Source: Hymenobacter mellowenesis
GTDB taxonomy: Bacteria > Bacteroidota > Bacteroidia > Cytophagales > Hymenobacteraceae
Length of the DNA stretch: 64,000 nucleotides
Direction: 5' to 3'
Assembly: GCF_030581005.1 (NCBI RefSeq)
Contig: NZ_JAUQSX010000002.1
Location: forward strand, 124,001 to 188,000
This document shows, piece by piece, positions 26,606 through 35,504 of the stretch. The notes beneath the pieces were generated by a model, which worked only from the letters and a program-made list of their open reading frames with translations, did not search any database and had not been told where the DNA came from. The first letter of the stretch is position 1. Every line of letters starts with the position of its first letter. A program made the translations under genes and the position numbers.

Positions 26606-27496
26606 TTACTTGCCCATCTTCTTGGCTTGCGCCATCAGTTCCTCGTTCATTTTCACGTACTCACCGTTCGGCGGCGTGGCGGCCAAGGCGGCTTTCTTCG
26701 AGGCTTCAGCGGCTTTGGTGGCGCCGGCGTAGTCCTTCATTTTCAGGCGGATTTTTGCTTCCGTGTTCAGATTCCAGTACTTGGTGGGCTCGGCGGCGTT
26801 GGCCTTTTCCATCCAGGTCACGGCCTGCTTCAGGTCCTTGTTGTTGTCGTAGTAGTACACGGCGGCGGCGGCCAGGTCAGCCGGGGCGGGGGTGGCGGCT
26901 TTGATGACTTTCTCGTCAATCTGGGCCATTACCTTGCTTTCCACATCGGCGGTGATTTTGAATTTGGCGCCGGTGTTTTCCCACTGCATGTCCACGTTGG
27001 CCGTGGCGGGCGTCAGATCGGTGAAGGCGATGGTGAAGGTTTCCACCTTGTTGCTCACCTTGTAGGGCTTGATGGTGAAGCGGGCCACGTCCTGGTCGTC
27101 CTTGAAACCGTCCACATCAGCGCCTTGCTTGAGGCTTTTATTCAGCACCACGGTCCACTCGCCGGGGCGCGGCACGGTGTAGATGCCGTATTCGCCGGCC
27201 GGAATCTTCTTGCCTTCGATGGTCACGTCATCGGAAAATTTGATGCTGGTGGTGGCGTTGGCGCCGGTGCGCCAGCGCTTGCCATTGGGCACCAGCGAGT
27301 TGTCGCTGCCGAAAATGCTGCGGCCCTTGGCGCTGGGCCGCGAGTACACAATGGTTACATCCGTCAGGCCCACGCGCTGCGTAATGGTGCTTTGGGGACT
27401 GGCGGCGGGCGTGCGGATTTGGGCGTGCGCGGCCGGCGCGGCCAGCAGAGTAGCCGCTACCACGGCAACGGAGAAACTTGCGAAGTGCTTGCTCAT
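26606..27496 (-). CDS. DUF2911 domain-containing secreted protein
   Basis: A 296-aa protein with a signal peptide ending AHAQ. The DUF2911 domain spans about residues 30-190, including VTIVYSRPSAKGRSIFG, GKRWRTGANATTSIKFSDDV and IPAGEYGIYTVPRPGEWTVVLNK. The last 90 residues are helical (LKQAVTWMEKANAAEPTKYW, IRLKMKDYAGATKAAEASKK) and look like two TPR-type repeats. DUF2911 proteins are common in Bacteroidota and are presumed periplasmic; no activity is established to my knowledge. Single gene. Confidence 0.9.
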   Translation of the reverse strand: MSKHFASFSVAVVAATLLAAPAAHAQIRTPAASPQSTITQRVGLTDVTIVYSRPSAKGRSIFGSDNSLVPNGKRWRTGANATTSIKFSDDVTIEGKKIPAGEYGIYTVPRPGEWTVVLNKSLKQGADVDGFKDDQDVARFTIKPYKVSNKVETFTIAFTDLTPATANVDMQWENTGAKFKITADVESKVMAQIDEKVIKAATPAPADLAAAAVYYYDNNKDLKQAVTWMEKANAAEPTKYWNLNTEAKIRLKMKDYAGATKAAEASKKAALAATPPNGEYVKMNEELMAQAKKMGK

Positions 27497-27607
27497 CAGT
27501 AAGGAGAGAGTGAGGGGGATTTGTTGAGGGGCTAAAAATACGAAACCCGCGCTTGGGGCGCGGGTTGAATGCTTTACTGGTTCGGATTATGAGGAAATGG
27601 GCAGTAT

Positions 27608-28264
27608 TTATCTTCCCTGAGCCATCAGCTCAAAACGGTTGATTCCAATGTCTTGAAGGATGTCTATCAGGTGCATAACTCTACCTGCTCCGGCATTGGC
27701 ATCTATTCTTATGTAAACGGACATATGCCTTTTTAGAATCAAATCTGTTTCGATTTTCGCTGCTGCAACATATTCTTGCAACTGCTTGTCGCTAAGCAGA
27801 TTCAATTTTCTTGATTGAGTTGGTTCAGGCTGTTGCTGTGAACCTAGGCAGAGTAATGCAGGAAGCGCTTCTGCATTAACGGAAAGCCAAGCCAACTTAT
27901 TCGCTTGAGCTTTTTGCTGGTTATTGAGTTGAATGCCGTGGTTCGCACAAACTCTTTGGGTAACAGCAGCGCGTATTGCGCCCGCCGTTGGTTTACCAGG
28001 TTCAAACTCTTGAATTCCGAAAGAGAAATTATTCGTATGGTCAATGCTGATGACTGGATTAGAGCCCGTCCCATCGCGCCAGCAGACTGCGTTATTAAAT
28101 GGCAATTGGGCGTCTTTAACTACACCATGACTGGGACTTTCAAAACGTCCAGTAGGCAGGAACATAAAGCTTACCAGCAGGAGCACACTTACAAATGGCA
28201 TCAAATCTGGCAATGTAATGCATCGGGTTCTATTAGATTGAATGCTTATCCTTGTCCTTCTCAT
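27608..28264 (-). CDS. ExbD/TolR-like membrane protein
   Basis: A 218-aa protein with one N-terminal membrane segment preceded by ITLPDLMPFVSVLLLVSFMF, in which the aspartate matches the proton-path Asp of ExbD/TolR. The end, SVYIRIDANAGAGRVMHLIDILQDIGINRFELMA, matches the C-terminal periplasmic fold of the family. The middle (about 60-150) is longer than in usual ExbD (about 130-140 aa). ExbD works with ExbB to energise TonB, but no exbB lies beside it, and the nearest TonB-like gene is 2.2 kb away. The DNA is clearly less GC-rich than its neighbours. Confidence 0.7.
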   Translation of the reverse strand: MRRTRISIQSNRTRCITLPDLMPFVSVLLLVSFMFLPTGRFESPSHGVVKDAQLPFNNAVCWRDGTGSNPVISIDHTNNFSFGIQEFEPGKPTAGAIRAAVTQRVCANHGIQLNNQQKAQANKLAWLSVNAEALPALLCLGSQQQPEPTQSRKLNLLSDKQLQEYVAAAKIETDLILKRHMSVYIRIDANAGAGRVMHLIDILQDIGINRFELMAQGR

Positions 28265-28278
28265 TGGCTTAAATAATT

Positions 28279-28318
28279 ATGGCCCTTGCTTCGTTGATTT
28301 CAACGAAGCAAGGGCCAT
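28279..28318 (-). terminator. terminator hairpin after the ABC exporter
   Basis: Perfect 19-bp stem (28279-28297, 28300-28318), followed on the minus strand by a weak AT-rich run (ATAATTATTT). It lies past the stop of the ABC exporter gene. Confidence 0.75.
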
Positions 28319-28340
28319 GTCAAGTATTCAAAACCAACTC

Positions 28341-30191
28341 CTACGTCAATTCAAACTGCAGTCGCAGCAAATTCGCGTACAGCCCCCCTTCGCGCTCGCT
28401 CAGCTCCTCGTGCGACCCGGCTTCCACGATGCGACCGCCGTCAATTACCAGGATTTTATCAACCTTGCGAATGGTCGAAAGGCGGTGCGCGATAATGAGG
28501 CTGGTGCGGTGCTGCATCAACTCATCAAGGGCGCCTTGCACTAGCTTTTCGCTTTCGCTATCGAGCGAAGACGTGGCTTCGTCTAGAATCAGGATGGCGG
28601 GGTTTTTCAGGATGGCGCGGGCGATGGCCACGCGCTGGCGCTGCCCGCCCGAGAGCTTGATGCCCCGGTCACCCACCACCGTATCGAGCGCCTCCGGGAA
28701 GGCCTGGATGAACTGCCAAGCGTTGGCGCGCTGGGCGGCTTCGATGATTTCGGCGTCGGAGGCGCCGGGCTTGCCGTAGGCAATGTTCTCGCGGATGGTG
28801 CCGCCGAAGAGCAGCGTTTCCTGCGGCACAATGCCGATGTGGCGGCGCAGGGCCGTCAGGTCATAGGCGTCCACATCGTGCCCGTCCACGATAATTCGGC
28901 CGCCGCTGAGCGGATAAAACTGCATCAGCAGGCCCGCAATGGTGCTTTTGCCGGCGCCACTGGGGCCCACGAGGGCAATTTTCTCGCCCGCCGAAATGTG
29001 GAAATTAATGTCCTTGAGCACCGGCACGTCGGGCCGGGTGGGGTAGCGGAAGGCCACGTGCTCGTACCGGATATCGCCCTGAATGCGGGCCGGGGTGAGC
29101 CCCACGGCCGGCTCGATGTGCGTGGGCTCGGGGGCTTCGTCCAGAATTTCGAGGATGCGCTCGGAGGCCCCCAGCGTGGTTTGCACCTTGCCGTAGAGCT
29201 CGCCCAGGCCCGCCACCGAGGCCCCGATGTAGGCGGTGAGGATGATAAACGTTACCAAATCGCCAATATCGAGGTGGTTGGGGTCGCTCAGCGGGGCATG
29301 CACCAGCGTGGCGCCGCGCCACAGCACCAGGATGATGCCGCCAAACAGGCCGATGATGACAAACGACACAAAGCCGCCGCGGTACAAATTGCTCTGTAGG
29401 GCGGCTCGCACCACCTTGCCCAGCGAGGCGTTGTAGCGGGCGGTTTCAAACCGCTCATTGGTGAAAGCCTTCACCGAATTGATGGCTTGCAGGGTTTCCT
29501 CCACAATGGTGTTGGTGTGGGCCAACTCCTGCTGCACGGTCTTCGACAGGTTGCGGATTTTGCGCCCAAACAGGCCCGCCGCCAGCACAATGGGCGGGAA
29601 GGTGAGCAGCATAAACGCCGACAGCCGCCACGACACGAACATAATCAGGGCAATGCCGACGACGAGCGTGAACACCTGCCGGAACAGCTCGGCCAGGGTG
29701 AGCGAAAACGAGTCCTGAATCTGGCCCACGTCGCTGGTAATGCGCGAGGTGATGGCGCCCACGCGGTTTTTTTCAAAAAACGGAATGGGCAACTGCACAA
29801 ACTTGGCGTAGAGCGCCTGCCGAATGTCGCGCACCGAAAACTCGCTCACCTGCGTGAAAAACCAGATGCGCCCGAACGAAAACAGGCCCTGCAACACCGT
29901 CACCAGGAACAGCATCAGCGCAATGCGGTTGATGTCGAGCACCAGCCCGCCGGGCAGCACCAGCGGCTTGTCGGTGGCCGCGTTCACGAGCTTGCCCGCA
30001 ATCCACGGAAACGACATGGTGCTGATGCTGCTGAGCACCAGCAGCACCATGCCGATAATGAATTTGCTGCGGTAGGGCAGCACGTAGCGGAAAATCCGCA
30101 GGCCGCGCCGCAACGACTCTCTGTTTACTTTGGGTTTGGGCAGGTCGGCGGTTGCGTCGTTGCCGCTGGTATTGAGTCCACTACGGGCCAT
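28341..30191 (-). CDS. ABC transporter, fused permease and ATPase (MsbA-like)
   Basis: A 616-aa half-transporter that should work as a homodimer exporter in the inner membrane. Six membrane helices lie in residues about 35-330. The nucleotide-binding domain (about 370-616) has Walker A GPSGAGKS, the Q-loop, signature LSGGQRQR, Walker B ILILDEATSSLD and H-loop IAHRLST, all intact. It resembles lipid/multidrug exporters of the MsbA/BmrA type. The N-terminal 30 residues (rich in Asn, Pro and charges) are an extra cytosolic lead. Substrate unknown. It begins 230 bases after the TonB gene, with a family A hairpin between. Confidence 0.93.
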   Translation of the reverse strand: MARSGLNTSGNDATADLPKPKVNRESLRRGLRIFRYVLPYRSKFIIGMVLLVLSSISTMSFPWIAGKLVNAATDKPLVLPGGLVLDINRIALMLFLVTVLQGLFSFGRIWFFTQVSEFSVRDIRQALYAKFVQLPIPFFEKNRVGAITSRITSDVGQIQDSFSLTLAELFRQVFTLVVGIALIMFVSWRLSAFMLLTFPPIVLAAGLFGRKIRNLSKTVQQELAHTNTIVEETLQAINSVKAFTNERFETARYNASLGKVVRAALQSNLYRGGFVSFVIIGLFGGIILVLWRGATLVHAPLSDPNHLDIGDLVTFIILTAYIGASVAGLGELYGKVQTTLGASERILEILDEAPEPTHIEPAVGLTPARIQGDIRYEHVAFRYPTRPDVPVLKDINFHISAGEKIALVGPSGAGKSTIAGLLMQFYPLSGGRIIVDGHDVDAYDLTALRRHIGIVPQETLLFGGTIRENIAYGKPGASDAEIIEAAQRANAWQFIQAFPEALDTVVGDRGIKLSGGQRQRVAIARAILKNPAILILDEATSSLDSESEKLVQGALDELMQHRTSLIIAHRLSTIRKVDKILVIDGGRIVEAGSHEELSEREGGLYANLLRLQFELT

Positions 30192-30285
30192 CGGGTCTTA
30201 TCTAATCAACTAATTATAACGCGGCAATTTCCGCCGCCGGGCATGAGGCGCGGGTGAAGGGCTGGAATGAGAGCATCGCCCGGCA

Positions 30286-30376
30286 GCCCGTCATGCAGAG
30301 CGCAGCGAAGCATCTCGCGTGCTTCAACTAATTACTAACACAAGCGAGATGCTTCGCTGCGCTCTGCATGACGGGC
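30286..30376. repeat. family A inverted repeat, perfect 33-bp arms
   Basis: Arms 30286-30318 and 30344-30376 are perfectly complementary, with a 25-base spacer. It lies downstream of the TonB gene and upstream of the ABC exporter gene (both minus strand). Confidence 0.95.
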
Positions 30377-30421
30377 TATTAATACTGACCACGCTCCTAA
30401 TACTGACCACGCTCCGCCCCA

Positions 30422-30925
30422 CTACTTCACGCGCCGGCCCGACGCGGGCGAGGGCCGGTTATTCATTTCAATCTTCATGTTGCCCGCACCGCCAAACGGT
30501 ACCGGCAGCTGGATGAGCACGGGTAGCGGCCGCCCGCGCCGCATGGCCGGTTGCCAGCCCGTGAGCAGCGGCACCACGCGCAGGGCCTCGGCGTCGCACT
30601 CCGGCGAGAGCGACTTCGCCACCACCGGGTTGCTCACCGTGCCGTCCGCATTCACCGTGGCCGTTACCAGCACGATTCCGCTAAGCTGTTTGACGCGCGC
30701 GGCCTCGGGATATTTTATGTTATCCAGAAAAAACAGGCCCAGGGCCTGCTCCCCGCCCGGGTACACCGGGGCGCGGTCGGGGCGATTGGCGGCTGGGTGG
30801 GCCTGCACCTGCATGTTATCGGCCTTGAGGATAATGGGCTGTTGCGGGGCGGCGGGGGCCGTTTGGGCCAGCGCAGCCGCAGCCGAGGCCAGCACCAGCA
30901 GTCCGGAAAGGATAGTCTTATTCAT
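30422..30925 (-). CDS. TonB C-terminal domain protein
   Basis: A 167-aa protein. Starting at 30925 (MNKTILSGLLVLAS) gives a signal peptide ending LAQ, so it is exported rather than membrane-spanning like classical TonB. The C-terminal TonB fold is seen in PVYPGGEQALGLFFLDNIKYPEAARVKQLSGIVLVTATVNADGTVSNPVV and WQPAMRRGRPLPVLIQLPV. Small TonB-domain proteins of this kind are frequent in Bacteroidota, and energy transduction is not proven for them. An in-frame ATG 24 bases upstream (30949) is less likely. Confidence 0.85.
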   Translation of the reverse strand: MNKTILSGLLVLASAAAALAQTAPAAPQQPIILKADNMQVQAHPAANRPDRAPVYPGGEQALGLFFLDNIKYPEAARVKQLSGIVLVTATVNADGTVSNPVVAKSLSPECDAEALRVVPLLTGWQPAMRRGRPLPVLIQLPVPFGGAGNMKIEMNNRPSPASGRRVK

Positions 30926-31004
30926 GAAATACGAAGTAGTTGGTAGCAAGTAGTCAGATGCAAAGAAGCGCTTACTACTCGCTGCTTTAATTCTGCGTAC
31001 TGGC

Positions 31005-32507
31005 TTAAACCGCGGTTTGCGGAAGGGGGTTCACGGCCGCTGGGCGCGAGATGGCCAGCAGGCCCAGATAGACAAGCGCGCCGTTGAGCAATAGGATTTC
31101 GAAGCCGAATTTGTAACCGTTCAGCCACTCCACGGAGTGCGTCACGATGAGCAGCGTGAGCAGCACGGCCGCCGTGCAGGTGGGCAGCACCAACCGGTCG
31201 CGCAGCTGCCGCCGGGTGAGGATGCCGAAGGCGAACAGGCCCAGCAACGGCCCGTAAGTGAAGCCGGCGGCCTTGTACACGGCATCAATGAGGCTTTGCT
31301 CGTTGAGGGCGCGGAAGATGAGGATGATGACGATGAGCACCACCGACCAGCCCAGGTGCGTGAGCTGGCGCAGGCGCGTCTGCCGAGCCTCGGGGTACTT
31401 CTGAATGTCGAGAAAATCAACGCAGAACGAGGTGGTGAGCGAAGTCAGCGCCGAGTCGGCCGAGGCGTAGGTGACGGCGATGATGCCCAGAATGAAGATG
31501 ATGCCGGCCGTGAGCGAGAACTGCGTGGTGGCCAGGAAGGGGAATACCTTGTCGGTATCGAGCGTGCCTTTCAGGTTCAGCAGCTGCGGCAGCTCGGTGA
31601 GCTTAATGCCGCGGGCGGCGGCGTACTGGTACATGAGCACGCCCAGCGTGAGGAATAGCACATTGACGCTCACAATGACGGGTGTGAACCAGAACAGGTT
31701 CTTCTGGGCCTCGCCGAGGCTGCGGCAGCTCAGGTTTTTCTGCATCAGGTCCTGGTCGAGGCCCGTCATCACGATGGTGATGAACATGCCCGAGGCGAAC
31801 TGCTTCCAGAAGAATTTATCGTCGCGTACATCCGAGAAATAGATTTGCGACATCGGGCTTTCGCGCACCGACTGCACCAGTTGCTTGAAGGAGTAGTTCA
31901 GCGCATCGGCCATGAAGTAAATGCTCAGCGCCACGCAGCTCAGCATGGCCAGCGTTTGGAAAGTGTCGGTCCAGAGAATGGTTTTCAGCCCACCCTTAAA
32001 AGTGTAGAGGTAGATGAACAGGATGCTGACCACCACCGTCACGGCAAACGGCACGCCCATGGCATCGAACACTGCTAACTGTAGCACGCCCGCTACCAGG
32101 TACAGCCGCAGGGCCGAGCCCAAAGAGCGCGAAATCAGGAAAAACAGCGCGCCCGTCTTGTAGCTCCAGTAGCCAAAGCGCTGGTCCAGATACGAATAGA
32201 TGCTCACCAGCCGCAGCCGGTAGTAGAGCGGCATCAGTACCGTGCCAATCACCACATAGCCCGCCACAAAGCCAAGGGCCACAGCCAGATAGCTCCAGCT
32301 TTTGCCGTACACGTTGCCTGGCACCGAGATGAACGTAACGCCCGACAGCGAAGTGCCAATCATGGCAAACGCCACCATGTACCACGGCGCGTTGCGGTTG
32401 GCCACGAAAAAGCTTTCGCTGGTAGCCCCGCGCGAGGTGAGCACCGCAATGATGATTAGAACGGCGAAATAGCCCGCAACCAGGCTCAATACTAAAGTTG
32501 GCGACAT
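31005..32507 (-). CDS. sodium:solute symporter (SSS family)
   Basis: A 500-aa integral membrane protein with about 13 hydrophobic helices, of the SSS/LeuT-fold family that takes up solutes such as sugars, sialic acid, amino acids or choline with sodium. It begins ALTSRGATSESFFVANRNAPWYMVAFAMIGTSLSG-like, matching the family's first helices and their sodium site region, and has the RSLGSALRLYLVAG stretch. The substrate cannot be told. A -7-like TACTTTTG (minus strand, 32564-32571) lies 57 bases before the start. Confidence 0.9.
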   Translation of the reverse strand: MSPTLVLSLVAGYFAVLIIIAVLTSRGATSESFFVANRNAPWYMVAFAMIGTSLSGVTFISVPGNVYGKSWSYLAVALGFVAGYVVIGTVLMPLYYRLRLVSIYSYLDQRFGYWSYKTGALFFLISRSLGSALRLYLVAGVLQLAVFDAMGVPFAVTVVVSILFIYLYTFKGGLKTILWTDTFQTLAMLSCVALSIYFMADALNYSFKQLVQSVRESPMSQIYFSDVRDDKFFWKQFASGMFITIVMTGLDQDLMQKNLSCRSLGEAQKNLFWFTPVIVSVNVLFLTLGVLMYQYAAARGIKLTELPQLLNLKGTLDTDKVFPFLATTQFSLTAGIIFILGIIAVTYASADSALTSLTTSFCVDFLDIQKYPEARQTRLRQLTHLGWSVVLIVIILIFRALNEQSLIDAVYKAAGFTYGPLLGLFAFGILTRRQLRDRLVLPTCTAAVLLTLLIVTHSVEWLNGYKFGFEILLLNGALVYLGLLAISRPAAVNPLPQTAV

Positions 32508-32511
32508 GAGG

Positions 32512-32616
32512 TGAGGTGGTGAAATGGTGAGATGGTGAGTGTCATCGCCACGTTACCAATGGGCAAAAGTACCGCTTTGCCGGGGGCTTTGCATCACTCC
32601 CCATTTCACCGCCTCA
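32512..32616. repeat. inverted repeat upstream of the symporter gene
   Basis: 16-base arms at 32512-32527 and 32601-32616 (TGAGGTGGTGAAATGG and complement) with one mismatch, around a 73-base spacer that contains the putative -7 element. It fills the gap between the symporter start and the MBL-fold gene's stop. Confidence 0.7.
32564..32571 (-). promoter_or_regulatory. putative -7 element for the symporter gene
   Basis: TACTTTTG on the minus strand fits TAnnTTTG. No TTG is visible at the proper spacing upstream. It lies within the spacer of the flanking inverted repeat. Confidence 0.3.
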
Positions 32617-32619
32617 CCG

Positions 32620-33666
32620 CTACTCCCACTCCGGCCAGCGCAGCACCTCGCCCACGGCGGGGGCGTGCAGCTCGCCGCGCAGCATGCCCCCGGCCGCTAC
32701 GTCGGTGAGCTGGCGTAGGGGCTCGGAGGCGGGCTCGTCGGCCAAGGCGAAGGTGCCGTAGTGCATGGGCACCACGTGGCCAGCGCGCAGCACGTTGGCG
32801 GCTTTAGCGGCTTCGTGGGGGTTGACGTGGCTTTTGGCCATCATGTAAGCCGGTTTGTAGGCCCCGATGGGCATCAGAGCAATATCGATGGGGCCGAAGC
32901 GGGCTTCGATGGCCTCGAAATGGTCGGCGTAGGCCGTGTCGCCAGCGAAGTAGATGAGTTTGTCGGCTTGGCGGGCGCGAATCAGAAAACTGCCCCACAG
33001 CACTTGGTTCAAATCAGTTAGGCCGCGGCGGTGCCAGTGGGCGGCCGGGAGGAAATAAACGTCTACAGGAGGGTCGTTGGGTTCCGACCAGCCCAGCCCT
33101 TTCCAATCAATCTGATACTGCTGCCACCAGCCTGCCTCCTGTACACTGTAGAACGGAGCCATTTTACGAAGCAACGGCTCCATGCGGAGTGGGGCTAATA
33201 CATGCATAGCGCGGTTCTGTTGCGCGAGCAGCTTCACGGATTGCTCGTCGAGGTGGTCGCGGTGGCCGTGGCTGAGAAGCAGGAAGTCAATGTCCGTCAA
33301 GTTCTCGGGACGGCAGGGCAGCGGGTGGCGTCGTCTCAGCCCCAATGATGAAAACAACACTGGGTCGAAGAGAAAGGTAGTGGCTTCGATGCGGAGTAAA
33401 AACGTGGAATGCCCCAGCCACACCAGCCCGTCATCGGTGCTTTTTAGAAAGGCCGTGCAGTCCACTACGGTGGGCGCCCAGGTGTCGGCTTTTTTTTCGG
33501 CCTTTTGCGGGTTGGTGGCCAGCTGCCACTTCAGCACCGTCCCGAAGCTGGGCTCGAACAGGTCCTCGCCGTTGGCAAATTCGTTGCCGAATAGCTTGTT
33601 GCCGGGGTAGCCGGGCCGCACGGTGGGCAACGCTTCGTTGCGGAGGTAGGAAATGCGTGGGGGCAT
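32620..33666 (-). CDS. MBL-fold metallo-hydrolase (NAPE-PLD/UlaG-like)
   Basis: A 348-aa metallo-beta-lactamase-fold enzyme. The zinc motif HGHRDHLD (HxHxDH) is in LLLSHGHRDHLDEQSV, and further metal ligands are likely in FAGDTAYADHF and VPMHYGTFAL. The layout, with an N-terminal WLGHSTFLLRIEATTFLFDPVL and GDTAY..H, is that of the NAPE-PLD/UlaG group, which includes phosphodiesterases acting on N-acyl phosphatidylethanolamine. No signal peptide, so probably cytosolic. The product is unknown. It starts 85 bases past the stop of the ABC ATPase gene, with a family A hairpin between. Confidence 0.92.
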   Translation of the reverse strand: MPPRISYLRNEALPTVRPGYPGNKLFGNEFANGEDLFEPSFGTVLKWQLATNPQKAEKKADTWAPTVVDCTAFLKSTDDGLVWLGHSTFLLRIEATTFLFDPVLFSSLGLRRRHPLPCRPENLTDIDFLLLSHGHRDHLDEQSVKLLAQQNRAMHVLAPLRMEPLLRKMAPFYSVQEAGWWQQYQIDWKGLGWSEPNDPPVDVYFLPAAHWHRRGLTDLNQVLWGSFLIRARQADKLIYFAGDTAYADHFEAIEARFGPIDIALMPIGAYKPAYMMAKSHVNPHEAAKAANVLRAGHVVPMHYGTFALADEPASEPLRQLTDVAAGGMLRGELHAPAVGEVLRWPEWE

Positions 33667-33694
33667 ATCAGATTGGCTACTTTGGAATGTAAAA

Positions 33695-33729
33695 GCACGT
33701 CATGTCGGGCTTGATGAGACATGACGTGC
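33695..33729. repeat. family A-like short inverted repeat
   Basis: Perfect 12-bp arms (GCACGTCATGTC, 33695-33706; complement 33718-33729) with an 11-base loop, followed by T-rich sequence. It could terminate the ABC cluster on the minus strand. Confidence 0.85.
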
Positions 33730-33751
33730 TGTTTTAATTGCCAACGCAGCT

Positions 33752-34576
33752 CTATGTTTTGCGAATTTCGTCTTTCAGGTGCTCAATGAGCTGCACAAAT
33801 TCCGGCCGGGCCTGAATGCCGGGCTGCCAGGCCAGGCCCATCTGGGCCAGGTTGTACTGGTGCTGCTTGCTGATGGTGGCCCCCGCCAGGCACTGCCCGG
33901 CGGCGTCGCGCTCGGGGCCCAGCAGCCACAGGGTGTCCGAGAGGGCCGTGGTGGTGGCCAAATCGTGCGAAACGATGACGACGGTGTTCAACTCATCCAG
34001 GGTCGTGACTTCGAGGATGATTTTCTTTACCTCGTCAATCATGGCAATGTCGAGGCCGGAAAAAGGCTCGTCCAGGATGATGAGGTGCTCGGAGCAGAGC
34101 AGCTGCTGGGCAATGGCCGCCCGCTGCCGTTGTCCGCCGGAGAGCTGGGCCGGGTACTTGCGCCGGTGCGGAGCCAGGTCGAAGCGGGTGAGGAAGTCCT
34201 CGGCGCGGGCCTTGGCTTCGGCCGGGGCGTGCTTGCGGCCCGCCGCCACCAGCAGGTTGTCGAGCAGGGTGCGGTGGTCGAACAACGGGTAGCGCTGCTG
34301 CACGAAACCCACGTCGCCGGGGCACACCGGGCGCGGCGGGTCGGCCACCAGCACGGTGCCGGTGGTGGGGGGCAGCAGCCCGGCAATAATGCGGCACAGC
34401 ACCGATTTACCGATGCCCGAGCGCCCGTAAAAACCCACCACTTGCCCCTGGCTCAGGCCCGGCCGCACCACGTTGAGCACATCCAGGCTGATGTCGCGCA
34501 GGATGACTTCGCCCCCGAACTGCATGGAAATGTCCCGCAGTGTCAGAATAGGCTCTTTGTAAGAAAAATCTGTCAT
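33752..34576 (-). CDS. ABC transporter ATP-binding protein (taurine/nitrate type)
   Basis: A 274-aa ATPase of the nitrate/sulfonate/taurine importer class. Walker A GRSGIGKS, signature LSGGQRQR, Walker B LIILDEPFSGLD and H-loop VVIVSHD are intact. The C-terminal 50 residues (LAGATISKQHQYNLAQMGLAWQPGIQARPEFVQLIEHL) are an extra tail not part of the minimal NBD. It is translationally coupled to the permease: its ATG shares one base with the permease stop (TAATG). As the last gene of the five-gene cluster it should power the permease, with the OmpA-fused substrate-binding protein as the likely partner. Confidence 0.9.
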   Translation of the reverse strand: MTDFSYKEPILTLRDISMQFGGEVILRDISLDVLNVVRPGLSQGQVVGFYGRSGIGKSVLCRIIAGLLPPTTGTVLVADPPRPVCPGDVGFVQQRYPLFDHRTLLDNLLVAAGRKHAPAEAKARAEDFLTRFDLAPHRRKYPAQLSGGQRQRAAIAQQLLCSEHLIILDEPFSGLDIAMIDEVKKIILEVTTLDELNTVVIVSHDLATTTALSDTLWLLGPERDAAGQCLAGATISKQHQYNLAQMGLAWQPGIQARPEFVQLIEHLKDEIRKT

Positions 34577-35355
34577 TATTTGGCCGCTCTGAGTTCGGAG
34601 TAAGGAAAGAAAGTGCGGCGCAGGAATTCAAACACGTAATCCTGGAGTGCGCCCGTGGCCAGAATAATTAGCTGAATGGCCACTACCCCCGCCAGATGCA
34701 AATAGCGGTTCTGCTTGTAGAGCAACAGGCCGATGCCGCCCTCGGACTGGTAGAGGGTTTCGACCAGCGTAATCATGGTCCAGATGATGGCGAAGTTCTG
34801 GCGCACGACCTCGAGCATTTCGTCGAGCTTGCCCAGCACCACCACTTCGTAGAAACTGCGCCATTCGCTCATGCCCAAGGTGCGGGCGTGGTCCATCTCC
34901 TCCTGGGTGGTCGTGAGAATCACGCTCGTCATGCCCGTGACCAAGTACACGGTAGCCCCGAAGATGAGCACCGAAAGCTTGACCTGGTGGCCCGAGCTCA
35001 CCATCAGGGCCATGAAAAAGGTCAGGCCGGTGAGGGTGAGGTAGCGCATTTTGGAGGCCGCGTAGGCGATGGGCCGGAAAAAGGGCAGCGCCGTGAGGTA
35101 GGAGATGAGCAGCGCCAGCACCGTGGCAATGCCCAGGGCGCCCAACGCGGTGGTCAGGCTGGCCCACAGCTCCTGAATCAGGCCCTGCGTGGTCACCAAA
35201 TCTTTGAAAGAAGCCACCACTTCCCCCAGCGTGGGAAACAGCTGCAGCGGATAAAATAGCCACAGCAGCAGCAGAAAAGCCACCTGGCAGGCCACCATGG
35301 TGAGGAATACGCCCGGCCGCGGCTTGGCATTGGGCACGAATAAGTCTTTTAACAT
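34576..35355 (-). CDS. ABC transporter permease (taurine/nitrate type)
   Basis: A 259-aa inner-membrane permease of the BPD_transp_1 family, about six helices. The EAA loop that docks the ATPase is visible as EEMDHARTLGMSEWRSFYEVVVLGKLDEML. It overlaps the ATPase gene by one base (TAATG), so the two are coupled. Between it and the upstream OmpA-fusion gene there are 149 bases holding a perfect 44-bp hairpin, which may reduce its expression relative to the upstream genes. Class agrees with the ATPase; substrate unknown. Confidence 0.9.
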   Translation of the reverse strand: MLKDLFVPNAKPRPGVFLTMVACQVAFLLLLWLFYPLQLFPTLGEVVASFKDLVTTQGLIQELWASLTTALGALGIATVLALLISYLTALPFFRPIAYAASKMRYLTLTGLTFFMALMVSSGHQVKLSVLIFGATVYLVTGMTSVILTTTQEEMDHARTLGMSEWRSFYEVVVLGKLDEMLEVVRQNFAIIWTMITLVETLYQSEGGIGLLLYKQNRYLHLAGVVAIQLIILATGALQDYVFEFLRRTFFPYSELRAAK

Positions 35356-35386
35356 AGCGGATTGGAAAGGAGGAAATTGAAAAGCA

Positions 35387-35486
35387 AGAACGTCATGCTG
35401 AGCGGAGTCGAAGCATCTCTACCGCAGTAGCAATTCGATTTACTACTGCGGTAGAGATGCTTCGACTCCGCTCAGCATGACGTTCT
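35387..35486. repeat. family A inverted repeat, perfect 44-bp arms
   Basis: Arms 35387-35430 and 35443-35486 are perfectly complementary over 44 bases, with a 12-base spacer: the longest perfect copy in the window. It lies inside the apparent ABC/OmpA operon, between the OmpA-fusion gene and the permease gene. Confidence 0.97.
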
Positions 35487-35504
35487 GGAAGAAGAAAATA
35501 GCGC

